Of a stretch of 64,000 nt of DNA, positions 54,090 to 63,666 are shown piece after piece (position 1 is the first letter of the stretch; the number at the start of each line of letters is the position of its first letter). The stretch comes from G025836975 sp048751585 (GTDB lineage: Bacteria; Pseudomonadota; Gammaproteobacteria; Burkholderiales; Burkholderiaceae_B), in the NCBI RefSeq assembly GCF_048751585.1, contig NZ_JAZHOB010000001.1, positions 627,055-691,054 on the forward strand, written 5' to 3'. The translations under genes were made by a program, and so were the position numbers. The notes under the pieces are model-generated. The model was not told the DNA's origin. It saw only the letters and a program-made list of their open reading frames with translations, and did no database searches.

Positions 54090-55940
54090 ATGAAACACCT
54101 GCTACCGTCCTCGCTTGCACTACCTATACTGCCCCGTCGCCGATTCGTTCAGGGCCTAGCGGCCGGCGGCGTATTGTTGGGCTTATCGCCCTTTGCCCGA
54201 GCTGCCGGAGTTCCGTCCGCCAAGACGAGCACCGGCTCAGCCGCTGTGCTGACGGGGACCGAGTTCAACCTGGAGATCGGTGAATCACCCGTCAACTTCA
54301 CCGGCAACCCTCGCATGGCGACGACGGTGAATGGCTCGCTCCCTGCCCCAACGTTGCGTTGGCGCGAAGGCGATACGATCACTATTCGCGTCAAGAACCG
54401 CCTGAAGGAAGCCACCTCCATCCATTGGCACGGCATCATCCTGCCCTTCCAAATGGATGGCGTGCCAGGCATTAGCTTTGCGGGCATCGCCCCAGGGGAA
54501 ACGTTTACCTACCGATTTAAAGTCGAACAAAGCGGCACGTACTGGTATCACTCCCATTCTGGCATGCAGGAGGCGACCGGCGTTTATGGGGCGATCATTA
54601 TCGACCCGACACAAACCGACCCCATACGGGCGGATCGGGAGTACGTCGTTCAGCTCTCTGACTGGACCGACGAGGATCCGATGCGAGTCCTGGCCAAACT
54701 CAAGATGCAAGGCGACTACTACAACTACAACCAACCCACCGCCATTGATTTCTTCCAGGATGCCTCGCGAGATGGCCTAAAAGCTGCTATCGACAAGCGC
54801 AAGATGTGGAACGAGATGCGCATGAGCCCGACCGATTTGGCTGACCTGTCCGCGAACGTACTGACCTACCTGATGAACGGCACGACACCGGCGGGCAACT
54901 GGACGGGGCTGTTTCGAGCCGGAGAACAGGTCCGCCTGCGCTTTATCAACGGTGCAGCCAATACCTTTTACGATATACGCATTCCCGGCCTTCAGTTGAC
55001 CGTGGTCCAGGCTGACGGCGTGAACGTAGAGCCTGTAACGGTCGATGAGTTCAGGTTCGGACCTGGGGAGACCTATGACGTGCTGGTACAGCCTAAAGAC
55101 GACGTTTACACCGTATATGCGCAAGCCATGGACCGCACTGGATATGCCCGCGGCACCCTGGCTACGCGTGCCGGTCTCGAAGCGCCCGTGCCGGCGCTGG
55201 ACCCTGCAGAATGGCTCACCATGGCGGACATGATGGGCTCAATGGGCGCGGGCATGGCAGGAATGAATCATGGCGCGCCCGGCCAATCGTCCATGGGAGG
55301 TATGGACCACGGCAATATGGCAGGGATGAACCATGGCAGCATGCAGGGCATGAATCACGCTGGAATGGCTGGCATGGCTGGCATGGATCATGGCGCAATG
55401 GCAGCGGCTGGTGCCAGCACCCAAGTGCGCCACGCCAAGACCGAGTATGGCCCAAGTATCGATATGCGGGTCGACATGCCGCGCACCAATCTGGACGATC
55501 CCGGCATTGGGCTGCGCAACAACGGCCGCCGAGTATTGACGCTGTCGGACCTGCACACTGTGGGAGGTGCGATGGATCCGCGCGGTGCAGAGCGTGAAAT
55601 CGAGCTCCATCTGACCGGAAACATGGAACGCTATGCCTGGTCGTTCGACGGCGTTGAATATGGAAAATCGACGCCAGTCCATTTCCGCTACGGCGAGCGG
55701 GTCAGAGTCATATTGCACAACGACACCATGATGACGCACCCGATGCACTTGCACGGTATGTGGAGTGAGCTGGAGGCCCCCGACGGCAGCTTCCAAGCTC
55801 GCCGTCACACAATTCCCGTGCAGCCGGCGCAACGCATCAGCTTTCTCGTAACCGCCGATGCACTGGGTCGCTGGGCTTGGCACTGCCATCTGATGCTGCA
55901 TATGGATGCGGGGATGTTTCGCGAAGTGGTGGTGGCATGA
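54090..55940 (+). CDS. copA: periplasmic multicopper oxidase CopA
   Basis: 616 residues from ATG 54090 (the longer frame starts at a TTG). Tat signal with RRRFVQGLAAGGVLLG. Copper-site motifs are all present: HWHGIILP, WYHSHSG, HPMHLHGMW and HCHLMLHMDAGM. A Met/His-rich insert (about residues 385-435, repeats of MNHG, MDHG, AGM) is typical of PcoA/CopA and likely binds extra copper. Oxidises Cu(I) in the periplasm. Start of the copA-copB-cupredoxin unit. Confidence 0.95.
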   Translation: MKHLLPSSLALPILPRRRFVQGLAAGGVLLGLSPFARAAGVPSAKTSTGSAAVLTGTEFNLEIGESPVNFTGNPRMATTVNGSLPAPTLRWREGDTITIRVKNRLKEATSIHWHGIILPFQMDGVPGISFAGIAPGETFTYRFKVEQSGTYWYHSHSGMQEATGVYGAIIIDPTQTDPIRADREYVVQLSDWTDEDPMRVLAKLKMQGDYYNYNQPTAIDFFQDASRDGLKAAIDKRKMWNEMRMSPTDLADLSANVLTYLMNGTTPAGNWTGLFRAGEQVRLRFINGAANTFYDIRIPGLQLTVVQADGVNVEPVTVDEFRFGPGETYDVLVQPKDDVYTVYAQAMDRTGYARGTLATRAGLEAPVPALDPAEWLTMADMMGSMGAGMAGMNHGAPGQSSMGGMDHGNMAGMNHGSMQGMNHAGMAGMAGMDHGAMAAAGASTQVRHAKTEYGPSIDMRVDMPRTNLDDPGIGLRNNGRRVLTLSDLHTVGGAMDPRGAEREIELHLTGNMERYAWSFDGVEYGKSTPVHFRYGERVRVILHNDTMMTHPMHLHGMWSELEAPDGSFQARRHTIPVQPAQRISFLVTADALGRWAWHCHLMLHMDAGMFREVVVA

Positions 55941-57073
55941 GCTCAATAAACGAGAAGAAGGGAATCTTGACCGTGAATACCCATATAAGAAAACGCATTC
56001 TTGGAGTCGCCATCGCAACGCTCGGTGCAACTCCGCTTTTTGCCTATGCCCAAGCGCATGACGCCCATAGTGGCCATACCGCCATGCCGGCCAATTCGGC
56101 GCCTGCCGATGCAGCAAGCATGCCTGGCATGGATCACAGCAAGATGAATATGCCTGGCATGGACCATGGCACGATGAAAATGAAGCCGACCACCGCGCCT
56201 AAGCCAGCAGAGTCCATGCCGGGTATGAACCATGGCCAAGCCAACACAGGTGCGACGGCCCCTGCTCACGATATGGGAGCAATGGATATGGGCGGTGGCG
56301 AAATGGACCACGGCGATATGCAGATGCAAGGCGGATCGGCGCCACCCGATGCCCGCGATCCGGATGCCTACTCCGATGGCTACGTGCGTAACGCGGGCAA
56401 GTATGCGTTGCCACCCTCAGATGCGCTGATCATGTCGGACATGCACAACTTCGGTTCCGTGAACTTCGACCGGTTAGAGTACGTCAGGGCGCGTGGCGAG
56501 GAGTGGGCGGCCTACGAAGGGGAGGCCTGGTACGGCAGCACCTATAACCGCGCCGTCATCAAAGCGGAAGGCGAAGTAGCGAGCGGAAAATTACAGGAAT
56601 CCGAGACGCAGTTGCTGTGGCGTCATGCGGTTTCAACGTTCTGGGATACGGAACTGGGCGTGCGATTCGACCATGCTCAGGGCGCGCCCAACCGGGAATG
56701 GCTGGCATTCGGCTTTAAAGGACTTGCGCCTTACTGGTTCGAGGTGGATGCCACCGCCTATGTCGGCTCCAGCGGACGAACCGCTCTGGGGCTGAAGGCG
56801 GAGTATGACATTTTGCTTACCCAGAAGCTCTACCTTCAACCAAGCGTGGAAGTAAATTTCCACGGCAAGGACGATGAACGCTGGGGCATTGGCAGCGGCC
56901 TGACAGACGGTACTGCGGGCTTGCGTCTCAAATACGAAGTCACGCGTCAGTTTGTTCCTTACGTTGGCGTGGAATGGTCCAGCAAATTCGGAAAAACGGC
57001 GGATTACGCGCGCGCGGCGGGCGACTCCAAGCAGGAAACCCGTTTCGTGGCCGGTTTGAGTTTTCGCTTTTAA
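55937..57073 (+). CDS. copB: outer membrane copper resistance protein CopB
   Basis: 378 residues. An export signal (KRILGVAIATLGATPLFAYAQA) is followed by a Met/His-rich linker (PGMDHSKMNMPGMDHGTMKM, DMGAMDMGGGEMDHGDMQM) and a C-terminal beta-barrel of about 230 residues ending GLSFRF. Start at 55937 overlaps the copA stop by ATGA; a GTG at 55973 is an alternative that gives a shorter leader. Likely sequesters or passes Cu at the outer membrane. Confidence 0.93.
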   Translation: MSSINEKKGILTVNTHIRKRILGVAIATLGATPLFAYAQAHDAHSGHTAMPANSAPADAASMPGMDHSKMNMPGMDHGTMKMKPTTAPKPAESMPGMNHGQANTGATAPAHDMGAMDMGGGEMDHGDMQMQGGSAPPDARDPDAYSDGYVRNAGKYALPPSDALIMSDMHNFGSVNFDRLEYVRARGEEWAAYEGEAWYGSTYNRAVIKAEGEVASGKLQESETQLLWRHAVSTFWDTELGVRFDHAQGAPNREWLAFGFKGLAPYWFEVDATAYVGSSGRTALGLKAEYDILLTQKLYLQPSVEVNFHGKDDERWGIGSGLTDGTAGLRLKYEVTRQFVPYVGVEWSSKFGKTADYARAAGDSKQETRFVAGLSFRF

Positions 57074-57136
57074 CTGTTGTACCAGGGAACATCAAGCCTG
57101 ATGCTCTTATTTTTCCCTTATCCAAAAGTGATTTTG

Positions 57137-57649
57137 ATGAAAAAGACACTATCTATACTGATATTAAGCACGTTACCCGCCCTGGCATTAGCCGCCGGAA
57201 GCCATGGTGGAGGTCATGAGATGAAAGACGGCACCATGATGCAAGGTCATGACATGTCCAGCATGAACAAAGGTGACTCGGCTGTGGGACAACCTGGCGA
57301 CGCCGCCAAGGTCACGCGTACGATCGAGCTCGTCATGGACGACACTATGCGTTTCGCTCCAAGCCAGTTCAACGTCAAGCCTGGCGAGACGGTCCGTTTT
57401 TTCATGAAGAACAACGGCAAGATTCCTCATGAAATGGTGATCGGCTCCGTTGCAGAACTCAAAGAGCATGCCGCCATGATGCAAAAAATGCCGGGAATGA
57501 AACATGCAGAGCCCAATATGATCACGGTCAATCCTGGCCAAAAAGGTGGTCTCGTCTGGCAGTTTCCTCAGACCGGAACCGTTGACTTTGCCTGCCTTCT
57601 TCCTGGGCACATGGAAGCGGGCATGATTGGTAAGGTAAAAGTCGGATAA
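57137..57649 (+). CDS. CopI-like periplasmic cupredoxin
   Basis: 170 residues from ATG 57137, with a signal peptide (MKKTLSILILSTLPALALA) and a His/Met-rich N-terminus (GSHGGGHEMKDGTMMQGHDM). The cupredoxin copper ligands are PHEMVIG (His) and DFACLLPGHMEAGM (Cys, His, Met). Order and N-terminal His/Met run match the green cupredoxin CopI involved in copper tolerance. In operon with copA and copB. Confidence 0.85.
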   Translation: MKKTLSILILSTLPALALAAGSHGGGHEMKDGTMMQGHDMSSMNKGDSAVGQPGDAAKVTRTIELVMDDTMRFAPSQFNVKPGETVRFFMKNNGKIPHEMVIGSVAELKEHAAMMQKMPGMKHAEPNMITVNPGQKGGLVWQFPQTGTVDFACLLPGHMEAGMIGKVKVG

Positions 57650-57742
57650 GGTGACGTAAAGGCGGCGCCTTATGGCCAGATTATTCATCCACTGCGTGAT
57701 GGATTACTAGGCACAGTAGCTACAATGCGTTCCCCCCAGAGC

Positions 57743-57768
57743 GGCAGCACTGCGTATGCAGTGCTGCC
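57743..57768 (+). terminator. strong hairpin after the copA-copB-cupredoxin unit
   Basis: GGCAGCACTGC, loop GTAT, GCAGTGCTGCC, perfect 11-bp arms, followed by AATGCTTATTTCT. Very stable and located 94 bp after the cupredoxin stop; the weak T-rich tail makes it a probable but imperfect intrinsic terminator. Confidence 0.6.
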
Positions 57769-57857
57769 AATGCTTATTTCTCCCACACGAATCACAGTCG
57801 ATCCAGCCACAAAAGGCGAACTACGCTCTAGCATTATCCAAATATTTTCTATATGAC

Positions 57858-58439
57858 ATGCATACGATATTAAAAAGCCTGCTTCTCGTCTTCGGTTATC
57901 TTCTAACGAATAGCGCCGTGGCATCGGACGTCAGACTGACTTCTATTATCGAAAGCCCTGTTCACACACTCGGCAAACACGCTCATAAGGCGATCCCTCG
58001 ACTCGAGAGCTTGCGTAAGATGTTTCTTGCCACGCCGCTGATCGAACGCGCGCGTATCAACTCATCCTTTGGCTACCGGCTGCATCCCGTATCAGGCAAG
58101 TGGGCAGGCCATCAGGGTCTTGACTACCCCGCCCCAAAAGGTACTCCCATCCGCGCAACGGCTCAGGGAAAAATCTCTTTCATTGGTGTCCAAAATGGAT
58201 ATGGCAAAGTGATTTTCATAGAGCATGATAATGAGTATTCCACTGTCTATGCGCATCAAAGCCGCTTTAAGAAAGGCCTAAGAAAAGGTGTCAACATAGA
58301 AAAGGGACAAATCATTGGCTATGTCGGTTCAACCGGAACATCCAGTGGCCCTCATTTGCATTATGAGCTGCGCGTCAACAATCAACCGGTAGACCCCATC
58401 CAAGAAAAACGGCAACTTGCCTCCTATGTCCAAAGATGA
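57858..58439 (+). CDS. M23 family metallopeptidase
   Basis: 193 residues from ATG 57858 (MHTILKSLLLVFGYLLTNSA, signal peptide). LytM/M23 zinc site: GHQGLDYPAPKGTPIRA (His and Asp) and PHLHYELRVN (HxH). Cleaves peptidoglycan cross-links in the periplasm; INSSFGYRLHPVSGKWAGH is typical. Such peptidases are often found in copper/silver islands, possibly to open the wall for the efflux or outer-membrane proteins. Confidence 0.9.
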   Translation: MHTILKSLLLVFGYLLTNSAVASDVRLTSIIESPVHTLGKHAHKAIPRLESLRKMFLATPLIERARINSSFGYRLHPVSGKWAGHQGLDYPAPKGTPIRATAQGKISFIGVQNGYGKVIFIEHDNEYSTVYAHQSRFKKGLRKGVNIEKGQIIGYVGSTGTSSGPHLHYELRVNNQPVDPIQEKRQLASYVQR

Positions 58440-58520
58440 AGTTACCTTGTGCGGCCGGCGTAGCGATAGCCCGCAAATTACATTGATTGATCGTGCAACA
58501 AAGTGAGTGGGATAGTTCCA

Positions 58521-59006
58521 ATGGCAATAACTGTGAAAAAAGCGGGCGTAATTACCGGAGTGCTTGGTTTACTGGCGCTCGGTGCCGGCTTGTTTATGTA
58601 TGAACCCTTGATGAGCTCAAGATCGGCATTTATTGACCCTTCCGATCGAGAACTTGTCGCCAACGGCAAAGAAATCTACGCCAACAACTGCGCATCTTGC
58701 CATGGCGCAAAGTTGGAGGGCCAGCCTGACTGGCGTATCCGGCAAGCCAATGGTCGTTTGCCTGCGCCGCCGCATGATGAGACCGGGCACACCTGGCATC
58801 ATCCCGATGCCGTTTTAATTGACATTACTAAAAATGGCCTGGTCCCTGGCGTGACAGCCCCACCCGAGTATGTGAGCGATATGCCCGCCTATGGCAAGTT
58901 GCTGACCGATCACGACATCCGGGCGGTGCTCGCTTATATCAAAAGCTCCTGGCCCAAGCAGGCGTTAGCGGCTCAAAAAGAAATCACGCAACAACGGCCA
59001 CAGTAA
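58521..59006 (+). CDS. membrane-anchored c-type cytochrome
   Basis: 161 residues from ATG 58521 (GTG 58503 also possible). An uncleaved N-terminal helix (VITGVLGLLALGAGLFMYEPL) is followed by a haem domain with CASCHG and a distal Met in MPAYGKLLTD. One haem. Likely an electron acceptor for copper oxidases or a sensor; its place in the copper island suggests electron exchange with the multicopper oxidases. Confidence 0.9.
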   Translation: MAITVKKAGVITGVLGLLALGAGLFMYEPLMSSRSAFIDPSDRELVANGKEIYANNCASCHGAKLEGQPDWRIRQANGRLPAPPHDETGHTWHHPDAVLIDITKNGLVPGVTAPPEYVSDMPAYGKLLTDHDIRAVLAYIKSSWPKQALAAQKEITQQRPQ

Positions 59007-59027
59007 CTCATTGGGCGCGCTAGCCGT

Positions 59028-61412
59028 TTATTTTGCTTTACGTAACCGCAAGGCGTTCGTCACCACCGAAGCTGAACTTAAGCTCATCGCCAGGGCGGCA
59101 AACATGGGTGAGAGCAATAACCCCGTCCATGGATACAGCACGCCCGCCGCCAGCGGCACGCCCAAAGCGTTATAAACAAAAGCAAACCCCAGGTTTTGCT
59201 TCATATTCGCGATGGTCGCGTCAGACAGATGACGGGCAATCGAGATTCCTCGCAAATCGCCTTTCACCAGCGTGACCTGGGCGCTGTTCATGGCGACATC
59301 GGTACCAGTACCCATGGCAATGCCGACGTTGGCTTTAGCCAGCGCGGGCGCATCGTTAATGCCGTCGCCCGCCATCGCCACGATATGCCCTTGGCCCTGA
59401 AGCTTTGTAACCAGATCGAGCTTATCGGCCGGCTTTACCTCACCATGAAATTCGTCGATACCCAAGCGCTGCGCCACAGCCTTAGCTGTCGACACGCCGT
59501 CGCCCGTGGCCATGATGACGCGGATACCGGCCGCTTTCAGTTCGTCCACGGCTTCTTTGGTGCTGGCTTTGATAGGGTCGGACACGGCAAGTAGACCCAG
59601 CAAGTCGCCGTTCGCAGCTAGATACATGACGCTCGCGCCTTGCATACGCAGGTTATCTGCCTTCTCGCTTAGTATCGCCACATCGACGCCTTCGTGCAGC
59701 ATCAGCGCGGTATTACCGAGCGCCAGACGTTTGTTCTCAACGTATCCGCGAACGCCAATCCCGGAGCCCGACTCAAATTCATCTACCGTGGCTAATGCTA
59801 ATCCCTGCTCTCGCGCGGCACTAACGATAGCGTCGGCCAGCGGGTGCTCGCTGCCTTGATCCAGGCTAGCAGCCAAGCGCAGCACCTCGTCGGCGCTAAC
59901 GCCCTGGACGGCAACCGCTTGCTCAAACGTGGGCCGCCCTTCGGTCAAGGTGCCAGTCTTATCGACGATCAAAGTATCCACCTTGCGAAAGTTCTCGATG
60001 GCGGCGGCATCGCGGAACAAGACGCCGTGCGTCGCACCACGACCCGTCGCCACCATGATCGACATGGGTGTCGCCAAGCCTAGCGCGCACGGGCAAGCAA
60101 TGATCAGTACAGCCACCGCATTGATCAGACCGTACACCCAACTGGGCTGTGGCCCCCAGAATCCCCACACGAAAAACGTTATCACGGCGATGGCAACCAC
60201 CGCCATGACAAAATAGCCGGCCACATGATCGGCCATGCGTTGCATAGGCGCTCGGGAGCGCTGCGCTTGCGCCACAAGCTGCACGATTTGGGACAGCACG
60301 GTGGCCGCGCCCACTTTCTCGGCACGTATCACCAGTGCGCCCGATGTATTCATCGTGGCGCCAATGACTTTATCGCCCACGCGTTTGCTGACGGGTAGCG
60401 GCTCACCTGTAAGCATGGATTCGTCAATGGAGCTTGCGCCCTCCTCTACCGCCCCGTCCACCGGCACTTTTTCACCTGGACGCACACGCAAGCGATCGCC
60501 TTCATGCACATGAGTCAAGGGCACATCTTCTTCAGTACCATCAGGCAAGATGCGCCGGGCCGTCTTCGGGGCCAATCCCATTAGCGACTTGATGGCCGCC
60601 GAGGTCTGCGAGCGAGCTTTCAATTCAAGGATTTGTCCGAAAAGCGTCAAGGAGATGATGACAACCGCCGCTTCAAAATATACTGCGATGCGTCCCATGG
60701 ACAAGAACGTGTCGGGAAACACTTCCGGCGTAACCGTCGCCACGACGCTATAGATAAAAGCCGCCGCTGTTCCCAAGCCGATGAGCGTCCACATATTGGG
60801 GCTACGGTTAATCACCGACTGAACGCCGCGCACAAAGAACGGCCAGCCAGCCCACAGCACGACAGGCAAGGAAAGCACCAGCTCGATCCAACTTTGGGCG
60901 GTCATGCCAAACCAGCCAAACTGGTGGCCAAACATGGCCAGCGTCGTGACGATTATCGTTAAAGGCAAGGTCCACCAAAACCGGCGGGTAAAGTCCGCCA
61001 ACTCGGGATTATCGTCATCGAGTGTAGGCATAAGCGGTTCCAGCGCCATGCCGCACTTAGGACAGTTTCCAGGGTGATCTCGGCGAATCTCGGGATGCAT
61101 CGGACAGGTATAGATCGTGCCCGGTGCGGCTGCCTGAGTTGATTGCTCGCTCGATTGGCTTTTAGAGAGATATTTGGCCGGATCCGCACTGAATTTGGTC
61201 TGACAACTAGTGCTGCAGAAATAAAGCGACTGACCGTCGTGCTCAAGATGGTGTGGCGATTGTTCGGTCACCGACATTCCGCACACGGGGTCTTTTAACG
61301 CCGAGGCTGAGGACCCAGGCAATTTAGCGTGGCTGTTGCCCGCTTGCGTTGATCCGCCGTTTAAGTCACCTGATTGGCCGTGATGGGCGTGATCGTGGTC
61401 GTGTGATGTCAT
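59028..61412 (-). CDS. Cu(I)-exporting P1B-type ATPase
   Basis: 794 residues from ATG 61412 (MTSHDHDHAHHGQSGD); the longer reading starts at TTG. N-terminal His-rich run, then a YHS-like domain (KDPVCGMSVTEQSPHHLEHDGQSLYFCSTSCQTKFSADPAKY), a heavy-metal-binding domain (YTCPMHPEIRRDHPGNCPKCGMALEPL) and the P-type core: IACPCALGLATP, VDKTGTLTEG, GDGINDAPALAKANVGIAMG. CPC marks Cu/Ag specificity. It lacks a classical HMA N-terminal domain; YHS and HMBD replace it. Exports Cu(I) across the inner membrane. A cop box lies 151 bp upstream. Confidence 0.93.
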   Translation of the reverse strand: MTSHDHDHAHHGQSGDLNGGSTQAGNSHAKLPGSSASALKDPVCGMSVTEQSPHHLEHDGQSLYFCSTSCQTKFSADPAKYLSKSQSSEQSTQAAAPGTIYTCPMHPEIRRDHPGNCPKCGMALEPLMPTLDDDNPELADFTRRFWWTLPLTIIVTTLAMFGHQFGWFGMTAQSWIELVLSLPVVLWAGWPFFVRGVQSVINRSPNMWTLIGLGTAAAFIYSVVATVTPEVFPDTFLSMGRIAVYFEAAVVIISLTLFGQILELKARSQTSAAIKSLMGLAPKTARRILPDGTEEDVPLTHVHEGDRLRVRPGEKVPVDGAVEEGASSIDESMLTGEPLPVSKRVGDKVIGATMNTSGALVIRAEKVGAATVLSQIVQLVAQAQRSRAPMQRMADHVAGYFVMAVVAIAVITFFVWGFWGPQPSWVYGLINAVAVLIIACPCALGLATPMSIMVATGRGATHGVLFRDAAAIENFRKVDTLIVDKTGTLTEGRPTFEQAVAVQGVSADEVLRLAASLDQGSEHPLADAIVSAAREQGLALATVDEFESGSGIGVRGYVENKRLALGNTALMLHEGVDVAILSEKADNLRMQGASVMYLAANGDLLGLLAVSDPIKASTKEAVDELKAAGIRVIMATGDGVSTAKAVAQRLGIDEFHGEVKPADKLDLVTKLQGQGHIVAMAGDGINDAPALAKANVGIAMGTGTDVAMNSAQVTLVKGDLRGISIARHLSDATIANMKQNLGFAFVYNALGVPLAAGVLYPWTGLLLSPMFAALAMSLSSASVVTNALRLRKAK

Positions 61413-61803
61413 GACGTGGCCGCTTTCCAATTTAGTATTGGGCTACGCTGGCGATTATCACCATCTTGAAACAGCGTAGAGCCAGAATTCGTGATCGATG
61501 GCATGTATATTAATCATGCCACACTTTACTGTTCGCGAAACTGACAGTTTGCTGTCAACAGCATTACACTTTTGTCATGCTGCGCGATCGCGATGCCAGT
61601 TCTTTCTGGCGAGAACTCCATTTGAGCGAAGGACCCAACAGTCCGATGACGCTAGCATGACGAATACGCCGTGATTCGGTTTATCCAAGCAATGTAACTG
61701 CACCCGGGAAATGGCTCAACCAGGCACAGGAATTGCTGGCGGGGCAAAAAGTCTGCGGAGTCAGTGCGGGCTCAAACACGTTCGTCATTGCTCCCAGATT
61801 CCC
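61413..61803. other. divergent control region of the ATPase and fusion oxidase genes
   Basis: 391 bases between divergent genes. Besides cop box 5 it contains TGACAG-TTTG-CTGTCA (61542-61557) and an imperfect inverted repeat GGCTACGCTG (61441-61450) / CAGCGTAGAGCC (61472-61483). These may be operator or terminator elements; no further gene is supported. Confidence 0.4.
61563..61578. promoter_or_regulatory. cop box 5 (one mismatch), divergent promoter
   Basis: ATTACACTTTTGTCAT: left arm exact, right arm TGTCAT has one mismatch to TGTAAT; 4-bp centre. It lies between the ATPase (minus) and the DUF4396-oxidase (plus), so it could control both. Confidence 0.55.
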
Positions 61804-63666
61804 ATGATCGCTCAACCTATCGATTACTTTCTTATTGTCTGGTTTGCTCTAGCGGCTTTATCCACGGCCTACGTGGCGTGGGATCAGTTTCGCCATAATC
61901 CCGAGCCGGTGGTAATGAAGTGGGGTTTCGTATTGGTGACCCTCTATATGGGGCCAATTGGCTTGCTGCTATATGTGATGGCCGATAAAGAGCCCGGACC
62001 AGGCGAGCATGAACAATTCATCAAGCCGCTGTGGAAACAAGGCGCAGGTTCGACCATTCATTGCGTGGCGGGCGACGCCACTGGCATTATCCTGGCGGCG
62101 GTAGTCACGGCAGCGCTGGGCTTGCCTATGTGGCTGGATCTCATCGTTGAGTATGTAGCGGGATTCGCGTTTGGTCTTTTCATCTTCCAGTCTCTTTTCA
62201 TGAAAAACATGATGGGCGGCAGCTACTGGGACAATGTCAAAAAATCATTCATGCCCGAGTTTATCAGTATGAATGCCATGATGGCAGGCATGGCCCCCGT
62301 CATGACGCTGCTGATGATGGGGCGCGACATGAGGGCGATGGAGCCGACCGAACTGCTTTTCTGGGGAGTCATGTCAATAGGCGTGATTGCCGGTTTTGTC
62401 GTGACTTATCCGGTCAATGTCTGGATGGTTTCCAGGCGGATGAAACATGGCTTAATGACCGAACGCCAAAACAAAACCGCACAGACAAAGAATCATGGCC
62501 ACACTGGTGGCGGCCATGATTCGGCAAAGTCGTCTCCAGGTGACCATCACGCTATGCAGCCTAACGTGACACGCCCACAATTAGCAGCTGTCACGATGGC
62601 CACCGGCTTAATGCTATTGGCTGGCATGACGTTTCCGGCGCTGTTTGTGAACATGCGCCTGTCTGCCCGCGACGTAGGAGGAGCGATTATGCCGCCAGGC
62701 ATGATCATGGGGTGGGACACGCCGGGTGCCGCCATGCGCGATATGGCAGCCATCGCACCGCGCTTGGTCGCGCATACCGCCGCGCAAGACGCCCAAGGCG
62801 ATACAGCACTTGAACCTCGTATTGAAAACGGTGTCAAGGTTTTTGATCTGGAAGCAAGCGTTGTGCGTTGGAACATCCTGCCCGACGTACAAGTGGAAGG
62901 CTATGCGTTCAATCGCCAGATTCCGGGTCCACGGCTGCGCGTCACTGAAGGCGATAGGGTCCGTATCAATGTCACCAATAAACTACCGGAATCGACGACA
63001 GTACATTGGCATGGCTTGATCCTGCCCAATGAAATGGATGGACCGGCCAACATTACCCAAAAGCCAATTGCTCCTGGCGGTAAATACGTTTACGAGTTCA
63101 CGACCGAACAATCCGGTACTTATTTTTATCATACGCATGACCATGTCGATCGGCAGCAAGCCTTCGGCCTATATGGCGCACTCATTATCGACCCAAAGAA
63201 CCGCGATGAAGAACCCCGGGCCAACCATGAGTATATATTGCAGTTACAGGAGTGGCTCGAGCGCGAAGGGTTGACCTACCCTGCCATGCTGATGGAAGGA
63301 GCCTTGCCCAATTACTTAACTATCAATGGCAAAGCATACCCGGCCACGGACACGGTGAAGATGAAAGTGGGCGAGACGATCAAATTGCGCTTCATCGGCA
63401 GTAATAACAATTTTGTGCATCCCATGCATGTTCACGGTGGGCCTTTTACCGTGGTTGCCCGCGATGGAAATGTGTTGCCCACCGCGGCGCGCTTCGAAGC
63501 CGATACAGTCAACGTCGGCCCAGGGCAACGCTATGACGTCATATGGACGGCGCGCCGTCCGGGAAAATGGATTGTGCATTGTCACATTCCGCACCATACG
63601 ACCAACAACAATGTAGAACAAGAAGGCGCCGGGGGCCTGACCATGGTCCTGGACGTCCAAGCTTAG
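61804..63666 (+). CDS. DUF4396 membrane domain fused to multicopper oxidase
   Basis: 620 residues from ATG 61804. Residues 1-215 are a DUF4396-type membrane domain with about five helices (IDYFLIVWFALAALSTAYVAW, VLVTLYMGPIGLLLYVM, ATGIILAAVVTAALGLPMWLD, GFAFGLFIFQSLF, GVMSIGVIAGFVVTYPVNVWM) and a H/G-rich linker (HGHTGGGHDSAKSSPGDHH). Another helix (AAVTMATGLMLLAGMTFPALF) precedes a two-domain-like multicopper oxidase with VHWHGLILP, FYHTHDH, HPMHVHGGPF and HCHIPHH. All four copper-binding segments are present. The fusion would tether oxidase to the membrane. Confidence 0.9.
   Translation: MIAQPIDYFLIVWFALAALSTAYVAWDQFRHNPEPVVMKWGFVLVTLYMGPIGLLLYVMADKEPGPGEHEQFIKPLWKQGAGSTIHCVAGDATGIILAAVVTAALGLPMWLDLIVEYVAGFAFGLFIFQSLFMKNMMGGSYWDNVKKSFMPEFISMNAMMAGMAPVMTLLMMGRDMRAMEPTELLFWGVMSIGVIAGFVVTYPVNVWMVSRRMKHGLMTERQNKTAQTKNHGHTGGGHDSAKSSPGDHHAMQPNVTRPQLAAVTMATGLMLLAGMTFPALFVNMRLSARDVGGAIMPPGMIMGWDTPGAAMRDMAAIAPRLVAHTAAQDAQGDTALEPRIENGVKVFDLEASVVRWNILPDVQVEGYAFNRQIPGPRLRVTEGDRVRINVTNKLPESTTVHWHGLILPNEMDGPANITQKPIAPGGKYVYEFTTEQSGTYFYHTHDHVDRQQAFGLYGALIIDPKNRDEEPRANHEYILQLQEWLEREGLTYPAMLMEGALPNYLTINGKAYPATDTVKMKVGETIKLRFIGSNNNFVHPMHVHGGPFTVVARDGNVLPTAARFEADTVNVGPGQRYDVIWTARRPGKWIVHCHIPHHTTNNNVEQEGAGGLTMVLDVQA

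Noticed and set aside
61542..61557. TGACAG-TTTG-CTGTCA as a sixth cop box
   Set aside because: Its half-sites TGACA/TGTCA are six bases apart instead of four and the outer bases differ, so it was not counted with the five cop boxes.
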